Assembly (NCBI GenBank): GCA_035297145.1 | Contig: DATGZN010000032.1 | Coordinates: forward strand, 1-19,660 | Direction: 5' to 3' | Source of the DNA: QHXW01 sp035297145 | GTDB lineage: Bacteria > Acidobacteriota > Terriglobia > Bryobacterales > Bryobacteraceae | Length of the DNA: 19,660 nt | Part shown: one piece after another, positions 12,987 through 18,244 of the stretch | How positions within the stretch are numbered: the stretch's first letter is position 1 | How the letters are laid out: each line of letters opens with the position of its first letter | Program-made: the position numbers and the translations under genes | The notes under the pieces: generated by a model | Told to the model about the DNA's origin: nothing | Seen by the model: the letters and a program-made list of their open reading frames with translations, nothing else | The model's database searches: none

Positions 12987-13011
12987 GAGAAAAGCGACAA
13001 AAGAGGCAGTT

Positions 13012-13257
13012 TTATGCGGTTTTCTTGGCCTTTGCCCATCGCGCTTTAGCGGCCTTGCGAGCGCTTCGTCGCCGTTGTTCATCGGTCATAGTTTCAAGTC
13101 TGCGTTTGCCGCCAATCCTGCCGCCCTTGGCTCCCATGTCGCGCATGACCCGCTGAACGACGGTAAGTTCTACGGTCTCCGTGGTGGCTTCCAGAAACAC
13201 CCGGCGGGCATTCTGGACGGTATCAAGTTTTTCAGTAGTGCGTGTCCGCTTTGGCAT
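13012..13257 (-). CDS. Small basic GGK-rich protein of element A
   Basis: The 81-residue protein starts MPKRTRTTEKL and ends in GAKGGRIGGKRR, TMTDEQRRRSARKAAKARWA, homologous to the 86-residue protein of element B. The upstream ATG at 13302 would lie inside the terminal repeat and has no counterpart in element B, so the start at 13257, which aligns with MPKRAR of the sister protein, is preferred. The middle part (ATTETVELTVVQRVMRDM) shows a helix shared in spacing with DEPVKLNPSLISQVMTEL. It is separated from the transposase ATG by 60 bp holding the palindromic promoter. Function unknown; nucleic-acid binding is inferred from charge. Confidence 0.72.
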   Translation of the reverse strand: MPKRTRTTEKLDTVQNARRVFLEATTETVELTVVQRVMRDMGAKGGRIGGKRRLETMTDEQRRRSARKAAKARWAKAKKTA

Positions 13258-13302
13258 ACATCCGAGCGTGGCACGAATGGCCCAAATGGTCAAGAGGGGC
13301 AA

Positions 13303-13323
13303 ATTTCAAATAGGCCCACTACC
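13303..13323 (-). repeat. Right terminal inverted repeat of element A
   Basis: Minus strand reads GGTAGTGGG-CCT-ATTTGAAAT; partner at 8843-8863. Confidence 0.9.
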
Positions 13324-13331
13324 GAACTTTC
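13324..13331. repeat. Right copy of the 8-bp target duplication of element A
   Basis: GAACTTTC, matching 8835-8842; lies within the split nuclease-like gene. Confidence 0.9.
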
Positions 13332-13859
13332 CAGTGCGTTGATCAGCGAGGTAAACGTTTGATGGTGGCCCTCGCTATGAAGCGCGATCCATGGTGTGTT
13401 TAGGCTCTTCCGGTGGAAGCTGCAGTACTGGGTCGCTATCGGCCCTTTGCAATAATGGTGGAACTTCTCAAGGTGCAGGAACTCGGAGAGGCGCCTGAAT
13501 CTCTGACCGTCCCAGAACTGCACTGGGACTCCGGAACATTTCACCTCTTCATGACGCAAGAACGGGACGGGCGAGTCCGCCGAGAAGAACACAACTGGTT
13601 GTTCGTTGTTCTCACACTCAGCGACAACGATTGGAAAGATGAAATCCATTCTCTTTTTTGCCAGACGCGCGCCAGCAATCGCAGAGACATCGAACTCGCG
13701 AGATTTCCCGGTTTCTGGATCCGGGTATGCGGGGTTAGTCTCCACGTAGTATCCGTGCTCCGCTAGCATGTCCGCTACGCGTTGCTCAAGAAGGTATCCT
13801 GATTTGTTGATCGCTGCGATCATTTCAGGTTTTGTGATGCGCTCATTGTGGTTGGTCAT
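13324..13859 (-). pseudogene. 5' part of a PD-(D/E)XK nuclease-like gene split by element A
   Basis: From ATG 13859 the frame encodes an N-terminal domain resembling restriction-endonuclease-like folds. E25 lies in the helix GYLLEQRVADMLAEHGYYV, followed by TGKSREFDVSA (D57), then FPIVVAECENNEQPVVFF. The last block corresponds to the usual hydrophobic strand plus (D/E)xK..., but the lysine is replaced by glutamate (E-C-E where relatives have E-C-K), so catalysis is doubtful. Element A enters after ALESS; the remainder is at 8842-8444. The intact protein would be 308 residues. Its upstream neighbour on the same strand is a hicB-hicA pair, a defence-like context. Fold assignment is from motifs. 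Confidence 0.75.
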
Positions 13860-13900
13860 CGCTGCAAATCCCCAGCATCTGCTTCGCGATTCTCCATGAC

Positions 13901-13993
13901 TCAGCGGGTACCGCCGTGATGGACCTTTTCAAACCCTTGTGACTGGACGATGCGGCCGGCTTCATCAGCCGAAAGGGCACGAAGCCTACCCAA
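13901..13993 (-). pseudogene. hicA: hicA-like toxin relic
   Basis: A TTG at 13993, overlapping the hicB stop, opens GRLRALSADEAGRIVQSQGF then EKVHHGGTR and a stop at 13901. This is the start of HicA (xLxALSGxEVxRxLxxxGF..VRQ+GSH). After the stop a neighbouring frame continues VMENREADAG, as expected for the next HicA strand, so a frameshift or nonsense change near 13905 broke the gene. The catalytic histidine region (GSHH) is degraded to HHGG and the C-terminal half is missing. The toxin is presumably inactive. Confidence 0.65.
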
Positions 13994-14213
13994 CCGGAAC
14001 CTCGACCTGTGTCACGAACAAGTCAGAGTGAAACCGCTGCTCGATCTCCGACGCACCGGCGGTCTCGAAGAACAATGTCAGCGCCTTGATGAGATTCGCG
14101 CGAGCTTCTTCCAGGCTGTCGCCCTGGCTGGCGACATCAAGTTCCGGGCAAAGCGCCACGTAGCCGTCTCCTTCGCGTTCGATGATGGCTGTCAGGCGGC
14201 GGGATTGCTGCAT
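13986..14213 (-). CDS. hicB: HicB-family antitoxin
   Basis: The 75-residue protein has the HicB partial RNase H-like fold: LTAIIEREGDGYVALCPELD, then VASQGDSLEEARANLIKALT and LFFETA. HicB neutralises the mRNA-cleaving HicA toxin and may repress the operon. ATG 14213 directly follows GAAAGG, which is too close to be ideal. A TTG at 14237 would add eight residues, so the start is uncertain. No C-terminal helix-turn-helix or RHH domain is visible, so DNA binding is unlikely. Its partner hicA overlaps the stop codon but is broken, leaving an orphan antitoxin. Confidence 0.82.
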   Translation of the reverse strand: MQQSRRLTAIIEREGDGYVALCPELDVASQGDSLEEARANLIKALTLFFETAGASEIEQRFHSDLFVTQVEVPVG

Positions 14214-14263
14214 CCTTTCATTGTAATGGAGTCGCAATGTCAGGCCATGCCAAGGTCGTTCAA

Positions 14264-14287
14264 CCGCTTCCTACGGGCGCGGCTCGG
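14264..14287 (+). repeat. REP-like palindrome 1
   Basis: CCGCTTCCTACG followed by GGCGCGGCTCGG. It pairs in opposite orientation with the copy at 14380-14403, upstream of the RAYT gene. Confidence 0.65.
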
Positions 14288-14379
14288 TCGGGGCTTTGGG
14301 AAGGAAGCGAGGGAGCTCGGCGTCCCCGGCCCGATCCTCCAGGAACAGGGTCATCATTAAAGAGTGGAGCGACGCCTTG

Positions 14380-14403
14380 CTGAGCCGCGACCGAAGGAAG
14401 CGG
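14380..14403 (-). repeat. REP-like palindrome 2 (inverted), abutting the RAYT start
   Basis: Minus strand: CCGCTTCCTTCG followed by GTCGCGGCTCAG. It ends at the first base of the first GTG of the RAYT frame. With copy 1 it forms an inverted pair 92 bp apart, the arrangement typical of RAYT substrates. Confidence 0.7.
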
Positions 14404-14405
14404 TG

Positions 14406-14901
14406 GTGACCTATCTGATTACCTTTGCCTGTTATGGCTGCCCACTTGCACGGCGATGAGTCGGGCTCCGTCGATAGGGCGCATAACTTGCCTGGGAGCC
14501 GCATGGTCGCAGGCGATCCGAAGCGGGTAAGCGCAGAGCAGCGCTTGATGCGCCAGCGGCCGTACTCCATGGATGGGCGGCGCCGGGAAGTGGTGCTTGC
14601 CGCGCTGGTGGAGCGCTGCTCGCAGCAAGGCTGGAAGCTGCTCGCCGCCCACGTGCGCACCAATCACGTTCACGTCGTCGTGTACGGCGAAGCAACGCCG
14701 GAGAGGATGTTGAACGACCTCAAGTCCTACGCGAGCCGTTGCCTGAACCAGGCCAGACTGGATCAAGGCGCTCGCAAACGGTGGGCGCGACACGGTAGCA
14801 CACGATGGTTGTGGAAACCGGAGAATGTGTCGGCGGCGATCCGGTATGTAGTCGACGAGCAGGGGGAACCGATGTCGTTCTTTGAGGCGAGCGAGGCCTG
14901 A
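14406..14901 (+). pseudogene. REP-associated tyrosine transposase (RAYT, Y1/IS200-like), frameshifted
   Basis: GTG 14406 opens TYLITFACYGC, then one extra C in a CCC run at 14441-14443 shifts the frame. HLHGDESGSVDRAHN follows in the next frame, which then stays open to 14901. The core carries the HUH motif in RTNHVHVVV, preceded by a helix GWKLLAAHV, and the catalytic tyrosine helix LKSYASRCLN. RWARHGSTRWLW is a typical RAYT block. RAYTs mobilise or maintain REP palindromes, and REP-like copies lie on both sides. The first ATG in the second frame (14425 or 14434) would omit the first beta strand, so the protein is probably inactive unless slippage restores it. Confidence 0.85.
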
Positions 14902-14907
14902 GGGTGA

Positions 14908-14930
14908 CCGCTCCTTTTAGCGCGGCTCAG
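14908..14930 (+). repeat. REP-like palindrome 3, directly after the RAYT gene
   Basis: CCGCTCCTTTTAG followed by CGCGGCTCAG, starting seven bases after the RAYT stop. Confidence 0.7.
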
Positions 14931-14972
14931 CAAGCTATGTCCCGTTTCGGACTGCCCAGCGCCGAAGACTCC

Positions 14973-15308
14973 TCAGTGCGATCTCTCCTCGGCGATGCCG
15001 GAGAGCACCACCGGTGCACGGTCCGGGAATTCAGCGACCAGCGACAGGTTCCCGCCCATGGCCTTGACGGTTTTCCGGAGTGTGGAGAGCAGGAGATCGC
15101 TGCGCTGCTCGAGTCGTGAAACGCTGTCCTGGGTGATGCCGAGCGCTTTGGCTATGCGAACCTGAGTGAGCTTGCGGGCCTTGCGGAGTTCACGCAGAGT
15201 CATCTCCTCGGCAATCAACTCGGCCGCGCGGGCCTCGACTCTTTTGCGCCGAGCCGGGCTCAGCTTTCTGATTTTGTCATTGGCGTTCACAGCCATGGCT
15301 AATTTCAT
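14973..15308 (-). CDS. XRE-family helix-turn-helix protein, HigA-type antitoxin-like
   Basis: The 111-residue protein begins with a basic segment, LSPARRKRVEARAAELIAEE. An XRE domain follows at about residues 38-95 (LRELRKARKLTQVRIAKALG, then ITQDSVSRLEQRSDLLLSTL and MGGNLSLVAEFPD). This is the pattern of antitoxins paired with RelE/HigB-like toxins (LT..LAK.LGI.Q..VS.LE...D.L.STLR..V.AMGG.L.LVA.FPD). No such toxin is nearby; instead the gene starts 6 bp after the PIN-domain gene, as if it were the third gene of that operon. ATG 15308 (just behind GAGGG) and ATG 15296 are both possible starts; the second has better ribosome-site spacing. Confidence 0.8.
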   Translation of the reverse strand: MKLAMAVNANDKIRKLSPARRKRVEARAAELIAEEMTLRELRKARKLTQVRIAKALGITQDSVSRLEQRSDLLLSTLRKTVKAMGGNLSLVAEFPDRAPVVLSGIAEERSH

Positions 15309-15314
15309 CCCTCA

Positions 15315-15755
15315 TCAGATGGGCAGGATAAGCGTCGAAGCGTGCTTGATGCGCGCGAGGCCCCGATCAAACGTCACCAGTGTCATCCCGTGCACGGCTG
15401 CCAGCGCTGCGAGGTAAGCGTCGATCCACACGTTCGTGCCGGTGAACGAGCCCTGTGTATAGTGCTTCCAGGCAGCCTCGACCTCCGCCGTTTCGGAGAC
15501 GAACACCACCCGTTCGTCGCGCACTAAGTCTTCGTAAAGCGTCCAAGCTCTCGGCTGGCTCACAGCTTCACCGCCCATGACATGGTCGTTAGTGATAAGC
15601 CTCAAAAAGCCCATCTGGGTGATTCGGCAAAAGGCGGCTTCGGCGAAATCCAGTTGGGCGAACCAATCTTTGGCGATGTGGTGGTGGACGTGCCGGCCCG
15701 AGGCGAGGGCAAGCCAAACATTAACGTCAAGTAAGCAGATCTTCGATTTCGGCAT
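15315..15755 (-). CDS. vapC: PIN-domain toxin, VapC-like
   Basis: The 146-residue protein has the PIN ribonuclease pattern: ICLLDVNVWLALA (D10), AAFCRITQMGFLRLIT near residue 41, GTNVWIDAYLAALAAVHG (D112) and TLVTFDRGLA (D130). These acidic residues bind the metal that cleaves RNA. CRITQ.GFLR.LTN marks the VapC subgroup with this helix. The gene overlaps the upstream antitoxin by 29 bp, a normal coupling for a toxin-antitoxin pair, and is intact. Target RNA cannot be predicted. The symbol is by family analogy. Confidence 0.85.
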   Translation of the reverse strand: MPKSKICLLDVNVWLALASGRHVHHHIAKDWFAQLDFAEAAFCRITQMGFLRLITNDHVMGGEAVSQPRAWTLYEDLVRDERVVFVSETAEVEAAWKHYTQGSFTGTNVWIDAYLAALAAVHGMTLVTFDRGLARIKHASTLILPI

Positions 15756-15951
15756 TCGTCAGGTTGAGCGTGCCGGGATGCTTCGAGGGAATGAGGGGCA
15801 ATCGAACGCGGTACCCCTTCTTGACCTGCTTCTTCGCCATCTCATGCTCCACGGCGCTCAGAACGAAATCCTTCAAGCTAACGCCGCGCAGCGCGGCCGT
15901 TGCTTTCATCTTGCGGAAGACAGGCTCCGGCACATCGATGGTAGTTCGCAT
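15727..15951 (-). CDS. vapB: Ribbon-helix-helix antitoxin for the PIN toxin, VapB-like
   Basis: The 74-residue protein starts MRTTIDVPEPVFRKMKATAA, a ribbon strand followed by the first helix, then GVSLKDFVLSAVEHEMAKK as the second helix: a MetJ/Arc-type RHH DNA-binding domain. The C-terminal tail, LPLIPSKHPGTLNLTNAEIE, is the likely toxin-binding strip. It is the first gene of a three-gene run (RHH, PIN, XRE). The start at 15951 is the only good one, and the pair is presumably autoregulated by RHH binding upstream. A REP-like copy begins 25 bp further upstream. Confidence 0.82.
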   Translation of the reverse strand: MRTTIDVPEPVFRKMKATAALRGVSLKDFVLSAVEHEMAKKQVKKGYRVRLPLIPSKHPGTLNLTNAEIEDLLT

Positions 15952-15975
15952 AAATTACACATTAGCATAAAAACA

Positions 15976-15999
15976 CCGCTCCCTTTGGTCGCGGCTCGG
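15976..15999 (+). repeat. REP-like palindrome 4
   Basis: CCGCTCCCTTTG followed by GTCGCGGCTCGG, just upstream of the RHH-PIN operon. Confidence 0.7.
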
Positions 16000-16042
16000 T
16001 TTCGGCGACTGCATGGCTCGGGCGTTTCACATCATTCGTGAG

Positions 16043-16066
16043 GCACTCGAGTTGAGCGCGGCTCAG
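16043..16066 (+). repeat. REP-like palindrome 5 (degenerate)
   Basis: GCACTCGAGTTG followed by AGCGCGGCTCAG; the 3' half is conserved and the 5' half has drifted. Confidence 0.5.
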
Positions 16067-16089
16067 CCGTGTCCTGGAAGTGGAACTCT

Positions 16090-16509
16090 TCAGATTGACT
16101 TCGCGGAAAGCCATGCCGCCGCAGTCAAACACACTGTAATCACGATTGAAAAAACGATAGGGAGGATAAAGAGGTATCTCCAGCTCACAACCGTGATGGC
16201 GGCAAAGCTAAGCGCGAGAGCCCAAACAGTGACGCGCATGACCGCCAAAGTCTCTGCCGGAAGGCCACCTAGCTGCCACGCTAATACCGCCGCGAATAGA
16301 TAAAACACGCCGACCGAGAATCCAGCCGCGACAAAGAGGTCCCAATATGTCCGGCTGAACCCCTGCACGTCAAAGTGAATTGACCGCATTGAGCCAAGAA
16401 GCGTATCGACTCCCCATGCGGGATCGGACTGTCGAAAACCAAGTGTATGTCCGGCAGCAAAAAGCAGCAGAAGAACAGCTGCGATTCGATAAAACAGAGA
16501 AGCCTTCAT
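16090..16509 (-). CDS. Four-helix membrane protein of unknown function
   Basis: The 139-residue protein has four hydrophobic segments: about residues 5-25 (FYRIAAVLLLLFAAGHTLGF), 58-80 (LFVAAGFSVGVFYLFAAVLA), 88-108 (AVMRVTVWALALSFAAITVV) and 112-135 (LFILPIVFSIVITVCLTAAA). The conserved-looking FAAGHTLGF near the first helix and SMRSIHFDVQGFSRTYWDLF in the loop recur, as I recall, in a family of small bacterial membrane proteins without assigned function. GGAGG lies 7 nt before ATG 16509. The gene stands alone between REP-like repeats and a decayed toxin gene. Confidence 0.78.
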   Translation of the reverse strand: MKASLFYRIAAVLLLLFAAGHTLGFRQSDPAWGVDTLLGSMRSIHFDVQGFSRTYWDLFVAAGFSVGVFYLFAAVLAWQLGGLPAETLAVMRVTVWALALSFAAITVVSWRYLFILPIVFSIVITVCLTAAAWLSAKSI

Positions 16510-16550
16510 GTCTTGCCTCCAAAGTAACGGCGGCAGTGTACCACAGTGCC

Positions 16551-16679
16551 CCGCATGTTATGGGTGCGGCGGGACGTCTGCTCGTGGTTGTTTACACCTG
16601 GCGTAGCGAGAACATTCGGATTATTTCCGCGCGCCCTGCCGAAGCCCATGAGCGCGAAGACTACGAGGGAGAACGATGA
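16551..16679 (+). pseudogene. brnT: brnT-like toxin relic (C-terminal part only)
   Basis: The frame reads HVMGAAGRLLVVVYTWRSEN, then IRIISARPAEAHEREDYEGE and R-stop. This is the second half of BrnT-type toxins (G...GR.LVVV.T.R...IRIISAR.A...ER..YE). The first half, with the catalytic beta strands, is missing: upstream sequence belongs to the promoter region of the divergent membrane-protein gene. The stop overlaps the brnA-like ATG by ATGA, as in intact brnTA operons. Confidence 0.7.
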
Positions 16680-16944
16680 AGGATCGATACGATTTCAGCA
16701 AGGGTAAGCGGGGCAGGGTGATTCCGGCGGAACCGGAGCCCGAGGGTTAGGCTCGGATCACGATTCGACTCGATCAGGATATTGTGGACCGCTTCTTTCG
16801 AATGGCGGAAGAGTCCAGGGGTGGGACTGGGTATCAGACGCTCATCAATGCAGCGCTTCGGGAGTACCTGGACGGCAGGCGCCAAGGTTCGAGGATACGT
16901 TGCGGCGCATCATTCGTGAGGAACTGAAGTCGATTGCGACTTGA
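16676..16944 (+). pseudogene. brnA: brnA-like antitoxin with nonsense codon and frameshift
   Basis: ATG 16676 behind GAGGGAG opens KDRYDFSKGKRGRVIPAE, then a TAG at 16748-16750. The same frame continues ARITIRLDQDIVDRFFRMAE and GYQTLINAALREYLDGRR, the RHH domain of BrnA. A shift near 16885 then leads into FEDTLRRIIREELKSIAT with a stop at 16942-16944. Both defects fall in otherwise well-preserved sequence, so inactivation is recent. The protein would be about 88 residues. Confidence 0.78.
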
Positions 16945-16959
16945 GTCGAATCGGAACCA

Positions 16960-16980
16960 CTGCTCCTTGCAGTCGCGGTA
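16960..16980 (+). repeat. REP-like palindrome 6 (degenerate)
   Basis: CTGCTCCTTGCA followed by GTCGCGGTA, 15 bp after the brnA-like relic. Confidence 0.5.
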
Positions 16981-17012
16981 AGGTGCCGTGGGTTATGGAA
17001 GCGAGCGGTTCC

Positions 17013-18125
17013 CTAAGACGCCAGCGCGGCTTGCAGCATGGCGCGCGCGTAGCCCACGTTGTACGCGAAGGCCGCGTAACCACCGCCACCCGGGTACCCA
17101 GAGTGGAAGCCGGGGTGTTCGCGGTCGTAATCGAGGGCGCGCGGATGCTCGGGATAAACCAGGCGCGGATATTTCTGGCGCACGAGTTCTTTCATCACCG
17201 CAAACATGTTGACGTCGCCCTCGTCGAGAAACACTTCGGTGTACTTCTGGTACGGAACGCGGACGCGCACGTTGCGGAAGTGCACGTGATTGATGCGGTC
17301 TCGCTCGCCGAAATAGCGGCAGACCTCCACGGGGTCCTGACCCATTTCGCGCGTGACACCGCAATCAAACGTGATGCCGTTCGACGGGCTGGGCACGATC
17401 TCGATGAGGCGTTTCCAGCCCTCGACCGTCGCCATGATCTGCTCCGATCCGCGGCTGATGGGCGCGGGAGGGTCATTGGGATGCAGCGCCAGGCGCACGC
17501 CGGACTGCTCCGCCACCGGAACCACGGCTTTTAGGAAATAGGTGATGTTAGTCCAGATCTCTTCGAGTTTGTGCGCGCCCTCGTTCGGAAGAGGGGGCAG
17601 ATCCTTGACACGGTCGTAATCGAACGCAGTCAGTCCGGCGCCGGCTCGCCCGATTTCTTCGTAATATCCCTCGACAATGCGGTGGGCGTAGAAGTTGTAT
17701 TCGACCACCGGCAGCCCCACGCGGCCCGCGGCGCGAATCGATTGCTGCACTTTTTCGATCTCTTCGTCACGTCCGGGCCGGCCATAGATCGTATTGGGGA
17801 ATCCCACGATCATCATGTTGCCCAGCGAGAGACCGCCGGATCGGAAACTCTCCATGAGGGACCGGATGCGGCTTTCCTCCCAAGGAATGCGCGGCCCACC
17901 CATCAGCACGTAATCCACGCCCAGTTGCTTGACGCGGCGCATGCCAGCGGGATCAGGGCCGCCGGCTGAGAGCGGAGTGCCGCCAGCTTCGAGGCAAATT
18001 CTTGGAGTGTCGGAACCTTCGGCGCGCGGGCCGGGAATTGGGGCGGCGCTCTGGGCGGCTGGCAAAGCTAGACCGGCGGCACCGGCGACTTGGAGGATTC
18101 TGCGGCGAGAGAGGGCGGTGGGCAT
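17013..18125 (-). CDS. Tat-exported mannonate-dehydratase-like TIM-barrel protein
   Basis: The 370-residue protein begins SRRRILQVAGAAGLALPAAQ, a twin-arginine signal peptide with an Ala-rich cleavage region near residues 24-27. The mature part is a xylose-isomerase-like TIM barrel closest to UxuA: YFLKAVVPVAEQSGVRLALH then PNDPP (metal-ligand histidine), GITFDCGVTREMGQDP (cysteine ligand), INHVHFRNVR (histidine ligand) and VYPEHPR. UxuA dehydrates D-mannonate to 2-keto-3-deoxygluconate in the cytoplasm; export argues for a different substrate, such as extracellular sugar acids or glycans. It ends in a GGGGYAAFAYNVGYARAMLQ tail like cytosolic relatives. GAGGT lies 8 nt before ATG 18125. It stands alone, with no sugar transporter beside it. 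Confidence 0.85.
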   Translation of the reverse strand: MPTALSRRRILQVAGAAGLALPAAQSAAPIPGPRAEGSDTPRICLEAGGTPLSAGGPDPAGMRRVKQLGVDYVLMGGPRIPWEESRIRSLMESFRSGGLSLGNMMIVGFPNTIYGRPGRDEEIEKVQQSIRAAGRVGLPVVEYNFYAHRIVEGYYEEIGRAGAGLTAFDYDRVKDLPPLPNEGAHKLEEIWTNITYFLKAVVPVAEQSGVRLALHPNDPPAPISRGSEQIMATVEGWKRLIEIVPSPSNGITFDCGVTREMGQDPVEVCRYFGERDRINHVHFRNVRVRVPYQKYTEVFLDEGDVNMFAVMKELVRQKYPRLVYPEHPRALDYDREHPGFHSGYPGGGGYAAFAYNVGYARAMLQAALAS

Positions 18126-18244
18126 GGGGGTGGACCTCGGTCAAACAGGATACACCCCGCAGCACACCTCCGATATGGACAGGCAGGAACGGTAGAAGAG
18201 AAGGCTCTGGTGCAAACGCGAGGGTGGCAGGCGATGATGAAGAG

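Larger units (their letters stand above)
8843..13323. mobile_element. IS1-family element A with small gene, transposase and membrane-protein passenger (interrupted by element B)
   Basis: The ends are 21-bp inverted repeats beginning GGTAGTGGG and ending ATTTGAAAT (8843-8863, and the minus strand of 13303-13323), differing at two internal bases. An 8-bp duplication, GAACTTTC, flanks them. Without element B and one copy of its duplication, element A is about 2.4 kb. Order along the minus strand: small GGK gene, one-ORF DDE transposase, then a convergent passenger gene on the plus strand. Two extra genes make it unusually large for IS1, whose classic form is under 0.8 kb with two overlapping frames. 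Insertion split a restriction-nuclease-like gene. Confidence 0.92.

Noticed and set aside
8843..13323. A composite transposon bounded by two IS1 copies
   Set aside because: The two elements are nested, not flanking: each has its own pair of ends and its own duplication, and element B lies within element A's transposase gene.
13290..13323. The last dozen residues of the nuclease-like frame as it stands (VVGLFEICPS)
   Set aside because: These are encoded by the terminal repeat of element A, not by the original gene.
12055..13362. A 435-codon open frame on the plus strand
   Set aside because: It is antisense to element A's transposase and small gene and crosses the terminal repeats of both elements; the minus-strand products have clear homology, this one has none.
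16941..17534. A 197-codon plus-strand frame opposite the TIM-barrel gene
   Set aside because: Shadow frame; the minus strand encodes a recognised fold.
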